Assembly: GCF_027596085.1 (NCBI RefSeq)
Contig: NC_072467.1
Location: 9,663,476-9,727,475 of the forward strand
Length of the DNA: 64,000 nucleotides
Direction: 5' to 3'
From: Anoplopoma fimbria
Taxonomy: Eukaryota > Chordata > Actinopteri > Perciformes > Anoplopomatidae
In this document: piece by piece, positions 49,950 through 63,676 of the stretch
Layout: each line of letters begins with the position of its first letter
Position numbering within the stretch: position 1 is the stretch's first letter
The notes under the pieces: model-generated
Told to the model about the DNA's origin: nothing
The model's input: the letters and a program-made list of their open reading frames with translations, nothing else
The model's database searches: none
Translations under genes and position numbers: made by a program

Positions 49950-51250
49950 TGAACAGACGTGTGCCAGACTCTCAGGCACATGCGTTTTTACAGTCAATTG
50001 CTGGACGTCTCACCTGAGGAAAATCAGAGTCAGAGGAGGAAAATTAATGTTGATTTGACAAATCATGATTGCTGTAGTACAATCAAATCTGGCCAAAACA
50101 CCCATTAATAAAATACATTTCACATCAGAGTCAAACGTCCTAATGACATATGTAAAACAGCTGTTAGGTGGATGAAATCTATGTCCCATTCAGTGTCATC
50201 ACAGGCATGATAGCAACATGTCATATGGTCATTGTGCCAAGTGCACATGGTTACTTTCCCCATCTAATCTAGCAAATGGGGGGATGGGTTTGAAATTGAT
50301 CACTCATTTTCGTTGCCACTGGGGCTGCATGGCAGCTAACTGAAAACACAGAGGTAGATAGACACAAAACATATTTATCTCAAAATGGGTACTTAAACCT
50401 ACACGTGGTGTACAGTGGGGGTGGTTAAAGACGGTAAGCGGCGTTACTGAACTGTTGCTCAATGGAAGTTCAAGATCAGCTCACATTGTCCTCCAGAGAT
50501 GAGGTTACAACATGCGGACCAAAAGTGAAATAATTGTCAAGTTCGAAGAATTAAAAAGAAACTTCCGGCTTGAACTGTCAAAATAAAACACGTTGCTACC
50601 CTATGGATACTACGGTCTCTACTTTCAGATAATGATTGTATAACTTACATAGTAATTAAATATAAACCACTACTACTATCGTTCATTCTTCAAAAGTGAC
50701 AGCATGGCTCCACCAGACTACGACATAACGTTATAAGCTCATAATCAATGACTTCATCACCGGACGTATGATATCAAATAAACTAACCTGACACATTTCA
50801 TAATTGTCTGCTACGCTGAAAAAGTACGTGTTTTAGTCTTTTTCACGGGATCACCTTCGCACACATGCGAGCTGTAACGTTAGCTAGCTTATCGTTAAGG
50901 TTTCACGTTTAAGGTGCCATTTCGGTGACGCAAACTTTCATTGAAACTTAAATGAAGACAAAGTGGAGTCGACTTCTTACCGTCCCTGACCAAAGGCAAA
51001 CAGGTGCAGACAGACGACAGGTTGAATGGAAAATATGCGACACAGTCCCCTGCAGCAGCAGCTGAAGAGAGCAGAGCACCACTGGCAGGCGGCAGCAGCA
51101 CTAGGACAGTGTGTGCTCTGGAGGCGAAACAAGCTGGCGACACTACATCCCCGCCCTTCCGGTCGAACCTTTTCAAAATAAAACTCTCGTCAGCACACGG
51201 ACGCCGTTATAACTTTTTCATGTGATAGCGTCAGGTTTCCTTTGTGTTAG
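49950..51250 (-). promoter_or_regulatory. bcl2l13 5' leader exons and promoter region
   Basis: The coding exon is preceded by an acceptor (TTTTCCTCAG, exon start ~50015). A matching donor G|GTAAGAAG ends a probable non-coding first exon at 50981 (up to about 51180), giving a ~1 kb leader intron. The leader intron contains GTTAGCTAGC at 50879-50888. No TATA box is evident. Transcript ends are inferred. Confidence 0.5.
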
Positions 51251-51699
51251 ATGTAGAACACTAATAGTTCCAGTGTATCCTAGCAACCGCACGCAAAGGA
51301 TGTCAGTTGAGCTACAGAAGGGCTGAGCGTGACTTCACGCAAATTAACATTATAATCGGACATGGTTATAATAAATGACCTCCCCAAAGAGGGTCACACT
51401 TATATATCCATAACTAGCATCATGAGCCTCAAAGATGTGACATACCATCACATGTATAACGTGTGGTACTATGAAACTTTACTCAATAAGCGGGCAGAAA
51501 CAGAAGAAGGTCCTTTTTAATCAAAATCATGATCTTTTACTTAAATCTCCCCGAGCAGATTTTTATTGAGTGAACCTCAAGAGATCACCTGCAACGCAAA
51601 CCTTCTCCATGTGCAAACAAACAGTTGTGAGGGGTGATTCTCGTGCAACACAGTTTTTCATTATAACGTTAAGAGATTCATTATGTATAAATAAATATG

Positions 51700-51910
51700 T
51701 ACAGTACAAGTCAACAGTTTGGACACACCTTCTCATTCAATGGTTTTTCTTTATTATTATTATTTTTTCTACATTGTAGATTAATATTGAAGACATCCAG
51801 ACTATGAAGGAACACATATGTAATTATGTGGTAAACAAACAAATGCTCAACAAACCAGAATATGTTTTATATTTTAGATTCTTCAGAGTAGTTGAATGAG
51901 AAGGTGTGTC
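51700..51910. mobile_element. Short Tc1/mariner-like MITE
   Basis: Left end ACAGTACAAGTCAACAGTTT (51701-51720), then GACACACCTTCTCATTCAA (51722-51740), whose exact reverse complement is at 51892-51910. Left end and interior resemble a Tc1-type fish element that I remember. The outermost ~20 bp of the right end are missing and there is no transposase. It sits about 290 bp upstream of the atp6v1e1 start, between two divergent genes. Confidence 0.75.
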
Positions 51911-52091
51911 TATATATGTGGTATTGCGCTCACAGTTATATCAATTTAATTATTGAAAACATTGTGGCAGGTGTCCTTGGTCTTTGGTCTGTAGCCTTTA
52001 TAAACAGTGACGTGTCTTATTTTGAAAGTCATAACCGGATGTTGTATCGTTGGCCGGACTTTATTGCACAAGAGGAGACGCATGTTGTCCC

Positions 52092-52119
52092 AACTGTTTC
52101 TGTCTAACTGTTTCTGTCT
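52092..52119 (+). repeat. 14-bp tandem duplication upstream of atp6v1e1
   Basis: AACTGTTTCTGTCT occurs twice head to tail, 85 bp before the start codon, so it is probably in the promoter or 5'UTR. The remaining intergenic sequence 51250-52203 contains the MITE and a CRE-like TGACGTG near 52008-52014, nothing else recognisable. Confidence 0.85.
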
Positions 52120-52203
52120 AACTGGACTGTCCAAGTGATCGAGGAGACTTGTGTTTTTTTTTTCCTACAGTCTTTTAATAAACATAATTATTTAAGGACA
52201 AAC

Positions 52204-55200
52204 ATGGCGCTTACAGATGCTGACGTGCAGAAACAGGTAACTTTAGACAATGTCAGACTCTGAACTAGTCTCTATGTTTAACCACATATGTCCCAGTGAC
52301 TCACTTAGTTATAACTTTAGCTAAAAAAAAAGCGAGCTAACATACATATAACACACGTTAACACTAGCTCAAACCTGGAGTAAGTCAACGTTGCGTGTAA
52401 CTAGCGTGTTTACGGTAGTTTAATCATTATTATGCACTAAACTCTCGTTTTAACTTTCGAGGTTTGTTAGTAAACCCGCTGACGTTGCAACCTATTTAGT
52501 TCGTGTAGTGGTCATTTGATTTATTTGTGTTAGCTTACGTTAGCTGTTATATTATCACAATAATTAAATAACTAACCTTCCCTGTCATATAGTCTGGCAG
52601 TGTAACGTTAATGTTAAACAAAAGAAGTAAGACTTCCGAATTTAAACAAACTATTGTGTGTTTTTCTCGCAGATCAAGCACATGATGGGCTTCATTGAAC
52701 AAGAGGCCAGTGAGAAAGTTGAGGAAATCGATGCTAAGGTAATTAATTGCAGTTGAGTCTGTGTTGTCCTCCAGTCTTGTGATTCCCACTGCAGTGACCA
52801 GTAACAGGCCTCGTCATGCCCATCTGTTTACAGGCGGAGGAAGAGTTCAACATCGAGAAGGGGCGTCTGGTTCAGACTCAGAGGGTGAAAATCATGGGAC
52901 ACTATGAGAAGAAGGAAAAGCAGATTGATCAACATAAGAAAATGTTAGTTGTTGGTTCATTTATTGCCAGTTTAAGGAAGAAAATGCCATTGGTAGAGGG
53001 GGGTGTCGTTTGTACTTTTTTTTACACAACCTAGAATTGTGAGCAGTGCATATACAGAGCCTGCCCGTTGGAGCTTTTCATGATTTTTTTTTAAATTTAA
53101 TCACATCTGATGTAATCAGGTTTTTGACACTGGTCAAGTGAAAAAACTATATAATGTAGTATAAATCAAGTGGATTTATGATTAAAATTATTGTTCCATC
53201 CCCTTTGAGTAATTATTTAGTAGTATTTATTCAGTAGAGGCAACTTTGGGTGTTTTGAAGCTTTACTAAATAAAGACAAACATTAGTAGCTTTCCCATGT
53301 CTTCTGTTCAGGGACATGGACTTTACATGACAGACAAGGATCACACCCTAAAATTTGTGTAAAGGTACTCATTGGCCTGGAGATAAAGCTACAAAAAAAC
53401 AGGCTTGAATTCTTACGGGTTTGCATTTTTTGTCGTTTTTTATCGTTTTTCACACACTTCATCCAAATTCTTCAATTTGAGTATTAACAACCTTACATTT
53501 TATGAGACTTTGGCAGTCTTCAGTTGTCCTCCTATGGATTGAGAGCCAAGTGGTTGAACTAATATACTAGCTGCGTCAACATATTAAATCAATTTTTACC
53601 AGATAAGTCGTTTTTTTTTCCTCCCAGAAGGTCATTCAGTCACTTTGTTGCTCTGTTGCCTTGTTGTTCTGAGCTGTTCTTTGCTATCTCCTTGTCCCTT
53701 CAGTTAAGGACGGTTGCCTTGGTAAAGTCCTCATTACAGTTAAATTGAAATAGATATTTGTAACTACATTGCCTTCCTGGACATGGACGTTACCATATTT
53801 GCCTGGTCAGTCCAGTTGTGGTGGTAAAGGGGTCTTTAAATCAGTGTGTTTCAGAGAACTGGTAATCATGCGGAACAGCCTATGCTGCATTACATATTCA
53901 CGTCTTCTGATTATTTACTCATTGACTTTTCCTTCCACTCTCACAGCCGGATGTCCAACCTGATGAACCAGGCGAGGCTAAAGGTGCTGAACGCCCGCAA
54001 CGACATGATCACGGTTAGAGATCAATGCTCATATTTCACACATATTCACAAATTCAGTTCACGTCACACAATTGACACATAATTGTCTCATGTTTGTATT
54101 CAGTATATCGATAGATTTATTCAATGTATCTTATTTATAGCTAACGTTAGGTTCATTAGTGCTAATGTTTTGTCCTTTTCTAGTCACCACTGAATTAAAC
54201 ACCTTCATTTGTGCTGGGTTTCAACAACCCAATACACTCTCGGTGACTGGCTTATTATATGGTCCTCTGATCATTGAAAAAATATTTTACTACAGACAAG
54301 TATTTACACAGTAATGCCTTTATACTGTTATATAAATTGTCTTTATTCCACTGTATCTGAATACAAGTTCATGAGCAACACGTTGATGTCTTTAAAGTAA
54401 TCTTAATGAATCAGTAAAACCTCTGTCTTCTACTTTTGTTCCTGTCTCAGGATTTGTTGAATGAGGCTCGTCAAAGACTTGCAGAGATTGCCAAGGACCC
54501 TGCTAGATACTCTGCCTTACTGGAGGGCCTGGTGCTTCAGGTAAAGTCGCTCTCATGGGAGGGTACAGGTTAATAAACAACTGATTGGTTTGTTGGTTCT
54601 CTGCATTTTCTGAGTGTGCTTTTCCCTTATTTAGGGTTTCTATCAACTGCTGGAACCTAAAGTTACCATTCGATGCCGACAGCAGGATGTAGAAATGGTT
54701 CAGGTGAGTTTGAGCTGAATATGGTGCTTTATGTTGTAATTATTTTAATAAGTTAGTTAGAAAAGCGCAGGCAATTACATCAGCCCCTTCATCCTTGGTT
54801 GAATTCATGATTGTTTGTGGTGTTGTGTTTTTCATTTTTGTTTTATTGCTTGTCAAGGCTGCAGTTAATAAGAACATCCCTATTTACAAAGAGGCAGTGA
54901 AGAGCAACATAGTCGTCAAAATTGACCAGGAACGCTTTCTTCATTCAGACATGTAAGATGACTTTATGGACTTTAAGAACAACTCTTAGTCTTTGATTTA
55001 AAATGTACTGTCAGATAAGTCTTTTATGAAAAACGGGAGAAAGACAAACTTAAAATGAGTTGGGTTCTCTCATAATTATGTATACTCTTTGTTTTAACAG
55101 CTGCGGAGGGATTGAAGTATATAATGACAACGGGAAGATCAAGGTTTCCAACACTTTGGAGAACAGGCTTGAGCTGACGGCACAACAGGTAGAGTAACTA

Positions 55201-56289
55201 TGATAATGTATCTAAAATCCATATCTGTAAATACACACACCTTTATAACACTCTGAATGAAGTTCCTGCTGTTTGCCTGTGGAGGGCAGCAGAGACCACT
55301 TGTCTTTCCAGTGAGCCAGATTGTCTAAGACTGGTAAAGACTGTCGAGCTACACACAAATTAACTGAATTTGATTGGGTGTTACTTAATTGAGCAATCTT
55401 TTTAAGAGTGGGGAAACACTGATTCTTCTCTTTGCTTGGATTGTAGATTCAGGTGCGGCAGGATAATCGTTTTTTTTACCAATTACAGTCATTATTGTTT
55501 TGCTTTGTAAATAGCTAAACTTTATTAATTCAGCTGTTGTTGCAGATAAACCTTGAGAGGAATTGTTTTCAGCATGCTTCCATAAATGGTTTCTGTTTCC
55601 TACACACAGCTGCTGATGCAGACAAGAGCCTTAACACTACATAGGCATCTTCTATAAGATGTATATCGATATAATTTAATAAACCTCATGTCTGCACATA
55701 GCAAGACCAAACATCTTTGTCAAAATATGTTTTTATATATTTTTTCCCTTTTTGCGAGCAAGAACCTTTCACTTATCTTTAAGTTTTAGCACACGACTTC
55801 TGCATTTCCAGTGCTATTCATGGAAATTGTAGGGTTTTTTTGGAGGGTAGAAGTAAGATGAGTAACATGATTTTTTACAGAAGATTTAGATATAAACAAA
55901 TTATCAGGTGTGTGTAAAAGCACATGACAATCTAGATGATAGGGTTGTTTCATTGTCTGCTTCCATCAGCACAGCTCCCATAGAGACACAACATGTTTGA
56001 ATTGGCATAACATTTTGGTTTGTTTATTTGTCTTTTAGGAAATTAGATACTTTCACGATTATAAATATTATTAGCAAACTGCCATTCAAGAAAAAAATGG
56101 CAGTTTTGAACTATTGAAGCATATTTGTTTGTCATGTTTCTCCACTAGTTTACTTCAATAATTAATTCAATCCTCCTTTTAGTTGCTTGTTTGTACTTAT
56201 TCGTGTCCTGACTTTACACCTGACAGATGATGCCTGAAATTAGACAGGACTTGTTTGGAGCCAATCCAAACCGCAAGTTCACGGATTAA
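52204..56289 (+). CDS. atp6v1e1: V-type proton ATPase subunit E1
   Basis: Peripheral-stalk subunit of the V1 sector of the vacuolar ATPase, which acidifies lysosomes, endosomes and secretory vesicles. With subunit G it forms the stator that links the catalytic head to the membrane sector. Nine coding exons: 52204-52236, 52673-52738, 52834-52943, 53947-54013, 54451-54540, 54635-54703, 54858-54952, 55101-55188, 56227-56289; 681 nt, 226 residues, the human length. N-terminal coiled-coil half: [53 protein letters not shown]. Globular C-terminal half: [61 protein letters not shown]. No lesion. E1 rather than the E2 paralogue is chosen from synteny with bcl2l13 and slc25a18. Confidence 0.97.
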
Positions 56290-56651
56290 CAGCGGATTCA
56301 AAGAGAGCAGTGTGGACACAGGTGGTAAATACTGTATAAGGTGACCAAAGACCTTTATCATACTGAGCACGAGTCTGCACAATCACTCACCATTCACTTA
56401 CTGGGATGCTACTGATGTGTTGATATATCTTTTTTACTTTTGCACTAATTGACTGCGTAATAATTCACAAGTGCACTTTTATTTATGTGTAAGTGCCTTA
56501 TATTGTACCTCTCCAGATGATTTCTAAAGGACTGCATTCAATTGCAATGTAAATGTATTCCTTCTTTAAAACAGTTTTACTGCGTGTGCATGCGGACAGC
56601 GAAAGGATGTTTACCATTACCCTGAGGCACTTAGCATACAAAAGCCAAATT

Positions 56652-56657
56652 AATAAA
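56652..56657 (+). terminator. Polyadenylation signal of atp6v1e1
   Basis: AATAAA (within AATAAATAAAT) 362 nt after the stop codon. About 43 bp beyond lies a minus-strand AATAAA (56700-56705) that could serve the convergent slc25a18; another is at 57130-57135. No gene is visible in 56290-58000. Confidence 0.6.
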
Positions 56658-58000
56658 TAAATGTGTGTGACACTGACAAACGAGCATGTATGAGATATCT
56701 TTATTTACAGCTTGTAAACAAACATTTTACTCAGGCTATGTTCACTCTACAATGAAGAAAATGTAGTAGCCTAGGTACAATGGCCACAGCAAAATGTGTC
56801 TTTCATTAAAAATGTAAAAAAAAAAAAAATTCTTTTAGTGCCACCCAGTGGATTTAAGTAGTGGCAAACAGTTGGCAAGACGAGGTGCCATACTCCCTCC
56901 ATGGGTCTAACAAATATAATTGTCCTCGCTAAGTTGGACTCAAGTACCAAATCAATGTTTCAACACTTCCAATTCCACTGAATTAATTTAAGACATACAG
57001 TTTTGATGATTTAGAAACTATTAGCAATTATAAGGCTTTAATTGCATTTTTTGTTCCGTTATTGTGCGCACATAAATTGAAGCAATGTATTTTTAAGTGT
57101 AACTAAGCAGTAATATACGCTTCTCAGGCTTTATTTAAACCAAGCTGTGTGGAGAAGAGGAAGTCAAGGCTACGAGACAGTGGCCCAGCAGTCTAACCTG
57201 TGGCCTTTAGGCAGGAAGTGAGCTGTGTGTTAGGGTATAGTATGCGTTAATGCCGGGATTAAAGCATTACCATCAGATTAACAACTGACCTTAGAGTTTC
57301 TGGCAGCCAACCATCCACTGAAGGAATCCAAGATTACAACTCAGACCTCACGGGTGGAGTGGGAGGAACACATAACAGGATAGGCAGAAGGAGATTAAGC
57401 TCATTTTTCCAGACAAGCACCATCAAACATTAAATCTAAATGATTGGCATTTGACGTCAGTTCAAATTCTGACAATTAATTTGATGCATTCTTAGTTTTT
57501 GATAAAGATTGAAAGGGCAATTTGTCACTTACATAGGATGGTGCACAGTTCTTCGACATGACCATACAAATGATCAGATTGGCTTTTTAGTTAACAGCCT
57601 AAAACAACATGCAGCAGCTCTCTCTTAACCAAACAGAATAATCCCTCTCAGGTGAAAGAAAAAGCCCCAGACATATGGCAGCAAGCACCTGGGATAACCC
57701 GGCAATTTGGGACACATATCCTCAGATTAGTCATACACATACACAGGACCCTGTTTAACCCACAGAACCCGGTTGACAGCATGTAAAAACCTAGTGACAC
57801 ATGATTAGTGTGAACCCATCGGTCCAAATATTAGTAAATAGAGCCTCTTCACATGTCAGACCACTCCTCTTCCTTTGGATAGCAGACAGCGGCCGTATTT
57901 CCCTCCCTCTGTATTCAACGTTCACTTAGTTGTGTCATTCATTCACTGCAGATTGAAGCAGCAGGAACAGCACATCCACCGCCACCAATGCCAAGCACTG

Positions 58001-61000
58001 CTATTCCAGCAAACCGAGCACCATCTCCCCTACCCCAAGAAAGTAGACACCTTGCGCAATGCCAAAAAGAGGGGCGATGACCAGAGCACGACATGTAGCA
58101 CCCTTCAGGAATGCTGATGGGCCCTCCCGCGTCATGATGCGCCTGCAAAAGCACACAGAAAGAAAATGTTACATGGCTCTGTCCACTTAATATAATATTA
58201 AGGCAACAAATGTTTGCTTATAGGCTAAATTCTTACCGTGTGCAGTCAACAATTCCTCTGTATGTATCCTCCCCCTCACCTTTTTGCAAAGTCTGCAGAC
58301 GAGTCTTTATGACTGTACAGGCATTAAAAACACAGTAAATCATCAGATTAAAGATCTAAATATATATATATATATATTTACTTTATGTATCAGTGACAAA
58401 TGTACTGCTCTCTATTAAGTGAACTATTGAGTAGGCTATCTATTATATATAGTGAACAGAGAAAGAGTGAACAAGGAAGTCACTTCAGACACAACAAATA
58501 TCTAAAGTAAGCCAACATTAGCTAACCGTAGCGACCATAAGCTAATGGTCATACCAGACCAAGTGAGGCTGAAGCAACGAAACCGTTGAGTGCATTGAAT
58601 TGAGCGTGGTTGTGTTTTTTTTTTTATGAATGCAACTTTTCATTAGTAAGATGAAGACTGTGTTTTTTTTTTTGTTTTATGTTTTAGTTAGCAGGGACAA
58701 TTCACTTTACATACATCGTACCAGATAAAGCTAATTTTCGGATGTAGGCCCTGGGCTGAGACCACAAGTGCTGAGCAGGTCACAGAGATTAACGATTAGT
58801 TTTATCAGTACTATCTTTCGTGACATAGTTTTGCTTAAAAGTATTTCATTATATTGTTCCAAATTGGAATGAAACATTGCAAAACTGTGTGTGTATAAAC
58901 ACCTGCTACCTTAGTGAGAAGCAGAGGCTAAAATCCCCATTTACATTTAATATCCTACCCTACCATCTTTCTTACTTTCCCTGTTTCTTCCTCCCACTTA
59001 CCATCCAGTGGTGTTACAGCCACAGCTGCCACTGAGCCGGCGCCGCAGCCTGCCATAAAGGACTGCCAGAATGGCGACCGGGCCTGCACATCACCCACTC
59101 TTTCCCGGCCCAGCGCGTTTAGGTTGGCAAACAGTGGGAAGTAGATCATTGAGAAGGGGACATCCCTGAAAATAAGGATTAAAAAAATGTTAGATTGAAG
59201 GAAAGATGGAAAGGAAATAATCAGAGAGGGAGGCTGTTAGGGCATGGAGAAAGAACTTGGATGGACTTAAAAAAAAAAGGGAGAGAGAAAGAGACATGGC
59301 CCCATTAAACTGCAGTATAGCAGCCAGACATAGCTGCAGGATTCTATTGATCAGTGTTGATTGTCAGATGTGCCAGGAATTAGAACAAACGCGGTGTGAG
59401 TTATGCAATGAGGAATCAACTCATTACAGCAGTGATGACGGAGTTGAAAAAGTATAAAAAGCATAATGTCATGGACTGAGTAAAACCACTGAAATCAAGA
59501 AGACAAGGACATATCAAAATTCCAGAGAATTACTGATTGTGAATGATATGAAACTATGGTTTTGCTCTTTTTTTTTATTTCGTTGTAAAATAAGAAGTCA
59601 ACACATACATGTACACTAAACGTAAAACAGATATCATGTATTGAAAGTGTCTGGGGGAGTGAGTGTGTTTATTTCTTTGTGTGTATGACCTCATTAAGGT
59701 AGCTCCTGCCCCCCTGTAGAGGCCCGCCAGTCCACGAGTCTTCAGCAGCTCCACTGTGATGCTGGTGGCCGAGGTCCGAGGTGAAGGGCTCAGTCGCACT
59801 GGTGGTGGGGCCACCAATGAGGGAGCTGGACCCGGGGCAGCAGCCTGAGCTGGAGTTGGAACAGGCCTCTGGGCAGCTGATAGTCAAACACAGACACAGA
59901 CAGACGGTCAGCAATTCTCATTAACAATGCTCACATAAGGTCTTTATTACTGAGAGGCAAAGCATGTATGACCTAAGTTAAACCAAATCAATCTTAGTAA
60001 AAATACGGGGAAAAGGTGCATTATTCAAAGTTCATTTACTTACTGAAAAGGATTTTCCAAGATTTCAGTTAATTGCATCCTTTTACGCTGACATACATTT
60101 TTTGACTCACTGCATCTTCATTTTGTGCAAGAAAAAAAAAAGCATTAAATCCAGTAACCAACTCACCGAGCCTTCCTGCATCCTGCAGCTGGATCTTAAG
60201 CATCTCCATAGGAGTGGTGACTACCACCTGACAGGTCCCAGCCCCACACCCTGCCAGTACCTCTCCCCACAGGGGTAAATGCCTGGAAACAGGCATTGTT
60301 AATTAAAAAAACACATCTACTGTAATGCAACGAGTACATTTCTGCCGGATCTATTACATAGGTCTAGCTGCTTTTTATGTAGCTTCATTATGTGATGCAT
60401 CATTGAAGGGCAAACATCTATTTACCCATCCTTAGAGAGCTTCTGCCTGAAGATGTCATTGGCAGCCAGCTTGATGGCTTTTTCTGGTGTAACAAGAGTG
60501 AGGTTCACTGCTGCACCTGGAAAAGACAAACAGGCTGATGACACACAACAGTTTCCGCTGAGGTACACAAATAGAGCAAATCTACACAGCAGCTTAAGGA
60601 TCAAGTCTAATAGCAGTAGTCACTGGTTGTTATGACAATAAGATTGAGGGCTCGCAGGAGAAACAAGAGCGTAAATGGTCAGATTAAATTATAATAAAGC
60701 CCAGTTGTAGTGTTGTTTATCACGGGGATTAGAAATGCAAAAAATACCTCTATAGCATCCAAAATAGCCCTCTGAGCGTACCGTCTTTGCCAGGCAGTCC
60801 CTCCTTTAAAGACCAAAAAGAAGGCAATTTATATCTTGTCTGTTTTTTCATAAGGTCATGGAATAAACGATAACAATATTCGTATATTTCACTATTAATT
60901 CTACTGACAGACATTTAGGTCAAGTCAATAATATGCTTTATTTACAAGCATCATCACGAGTCTGGCCTTCACCCAAATACCTCAGGACCCTCTATTCTGT

Positions 61001-62253
61001 CACAACAACAAACGGGACAGAGACCAGTGCTGCCAATGTTCTGTATTAGTTCTGTTGAAATTCTCTTCCTTTTACTTGCAAAGAGCACATGAAAACCCAA
61101 TCTTGTGACTGGGCCTTGAAGGGAAGTTATCCAAGCTATTTTTCCATGTCTGACTCACAGTGGAAGACCGCAGTCTGAACGTGGCTAACACAGGATGGCC
61201 ACACCCAATAAAGTAGCAAAAAAGAATGCCCACCAGATGTGCGCAGTTCAAAATTCAGGGTTGGTGTGTCTTTTAAGGACACAGCATCTGTATTTTGCTC
61301 TGCATGTCTTGATTTTGTGTCTGTTTGAAAACATAATCACAAACTCAAGTAATTGAATGTGAAATAGTTTTAGTGCATTCGTTTGAACTTTTGTCTGGTT
61401 TTGGTGAAGTTACCATGGCTGGCCATCAAAACACACACTGTATACAGTCTTTCCCTCAACTCATATGACCCCATGAGGGAGTTTTGTGCAAACTCACAAA
61501 AACACTGGGCCAAATATGGGAAGGGTGTGTTTATCTGTTCTGCTCCACCCTCTGAGATTCAGTAGAAAAGTATGTTGGCATCATGTAAATAATTCTGACT
61601 TGTTTGAAGTTCAAATTAGAGAGTGATGTTTAGCAGAGAGCATATTTAGCTATCATTTATCACCAGAAAATATTTTGCTATGGTTTTACAATTCAGAAAA
61701 GTTGGCATTGGTTAGATACGAATGCAGAAAGAGAGATTAGTCTTTCTTCCCTAACTTACAGATAAAGGCTTTTCTCAACAACAACTATGAAAAAGTATTG
61801 TTTAGGGATGCTCAGACAAAATGCATACATGTATCGGGTTAACTCAGGCCAGAGGAGCCTTACTCACATTCCTTTGTAGACTTGGACTCCCTGCTGGTTC
61901 TGTAGGCGGGTCTTGGCCAGGTCAATAGGAAATACACATGTCACACCAACCAGGCCTGCCACGCCCCCATTAATCAGCTTAGCAGGGAGGCTGCTGAGGG
62001 ATCAACATAGACAGGCACACATACATCCATGGACCAATTTAAACATAGTCACCAACACAAGCCATGCAAAAGACATATCCATTCATGGACAAAAAAACAA
62101 ATAAAGCAAGCACACCAACCAGACACACAAAGAGAATGTAAATGCCCAATGTTAACCCAGCTGCTGCTTCCACAATATGAATGCATTTTGATCCACCTTC
62201 ATTAAGCTAAACAAACATGGCAAAGATACCTACCTAACTTTCTTCTCCGCCAT
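58001..62253 (-). CDS. slc25a18: Mitochondrial glutamate carrier (SLC25A18/GC2)
   Basis: Inner-membrane carrier that imports glutamate with a proton. Nine coding exons: 62234-62253, 61868-61990 (or 61993), 60748-60803, 60426-60516, 60167-60282, 59690-59876, 59002-59165, 58237-58312, 58001-58142; 324 residues (325 with the alternative tandem CAG acceptor at exon 2). The three carrier signatures are visible: [16 protein letters not shown] and PLDVIKTR, in three repeats with [34 protein letters not shown] and [16 protein letters not shown]. Other family sequence includes [22 protein letters not shown] and [22 protein letters not shown] Pro/Ala-rich linker of about 40 residues lies between repeats 2 and 3. 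The GC1 paralogue (slc25a22) is very similar; adjacency to atp6v1e1 favours slc25a18. Confidence 0.93.
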
Positions 62254-62561
62254 CCTGCTTGTGTTTGAGCTCCAGGCCCAGGACCACTACTCCTCCTCGT
62301 CCTCCTCCTCCACCTACCCCTCCTCTTTCTCTTCCTTTTTCCTCTTCCTCTTTCCTCCAACACTTCGGCACGCTGCCAAATGTTGTCACCACAGCTCACT
62401 GCTTCTTCTAATGTGGCAGCAACGGACTGCCTGGATCGGCGGGTGTGGACGTCCTTTTTTCTGTTGTGGCCAAAACCACCAATGTTGAATCTGTGTCTTC
62501 TGGCAAGCCTTTCTGCTTTGTTGTACCTCACAACAAAACCCACTCTTGAATCTCCACCTAC
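62254..62561 (-). other. Probable 5'UTR part of slc25a18 exon 2, purine-rich
   Basis: An acceptor (GTTTCCAG at ~62569-62562) precedes about 308 nt with no ATG on the gene strand before the start codon. Its last ~100 nt (62281-62360) are almost pure purine on the sense strand with repeated GGA groups. A non-coding exon with a donor at 63677 (AGAG|GTAAGAC) could supply the 5' end. Confidence 0.5.
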
Positions 62562-63676
62562 CTGGAAACACAAAACATATGCAATTATTAAGGATTAAAT
62601 CATTTGAAAGAGTACAAGTGAGACCAATGTTTCTCTTTTCTATATGACTCTTGTCTTTCTCAAAGCCCTGTGTATGAGTGTATCTTTGTGATGGCGATTG
62701 ACACACCTCACATTAACTGTAAGACCCTATCAAATCCAGATTTAGTCATTCATTAATGTGAATAGCGGCATATACCAGGACTACCACACTGAGACAGAAC
62801 ATCTTGAGTCTCTCTAATCTGCCAGCTAAAAGGGATAAGAGTATTTGATCTAGCGAGGTGGGCCGAACTGAAAATGAGGGGCTTAACGGTATTCATTTAC
62901 CACATTTGGAATCCAGCATTTAACAAAGGACTGAAAAGGAGATTTGAAAAGAAGTTGGAAAAACTAGTTTGACATAATGCTTTCTGTGTTCATCCTGGAA
63001 GGACGATATTTGTCTGTTAGCCCCAGGGATATGATCTGGAGGCCGTTTAAACCTTATCTTGGTTTCACAGCAATTGCTTTCCTTTAATATGTTTTCTGTT
63101 TCTTCCATTCTTTTTCTGCCTTTTCTCCTCCTGACTTCCCCCTTCCCTCAGCTCCTTAATTAATCTCTCTCTTAATCTCCCCACCTCCATACCCTCTCTA
63201 TTTTTACCACTGTAAACCTCCACTCTATCCCCGTCTGTCTTCTCCTCTTGGAGTAACCGAAACTATCTTGTTTTTCTTTTGCTTTGTTCATCTTCTCGTC
63301 TTGATTTGTATAATTTTCCATCACCTCAACTTTTTCATCTCATCATTTTTGTTTCTATATGTCCCCTTCATACACTGTCTTTTCCATTGCTGGATCCTGG
63401 TCACATTCTACACATGCCTTTCACTGAGCCTCTTTCTGTGAAACTTTCTTTCAGCTCAGCTCCATTCACACACAGTAGTGACCCTGCCAAAACACAGACA
63501 AGATTGCCTCACCCCAAGCCAACCTCCAGCTCTCAGACCCCTTTTTCCATCAAAAAACTGCACTGGAACACTCGGCTCACACAGTTCACACAGCATAAGT
63601 CCCCATGTGACATCTTTCAAAAAACTAAATGTTCTACCATCACAGAGATATAGCAGTGGGGAATAGTGGGTCTTAC

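Noticed and set aside
52007..52016. Possible CLEAR (TFEB) element upstream of atp6v1e1
   Set aside because: The sequence is TGACGTG, lacking the CACGTG core required of a CLEAR site; at best CRE-like.
62202..62573. 123-codon minus-strand frame overlapping the slc25a18 start
   Set aside because: Its ATG lies upstream of the acceptor and it is out of frame with MAEKKVS; Arg-rich composition comes from the purine tract.
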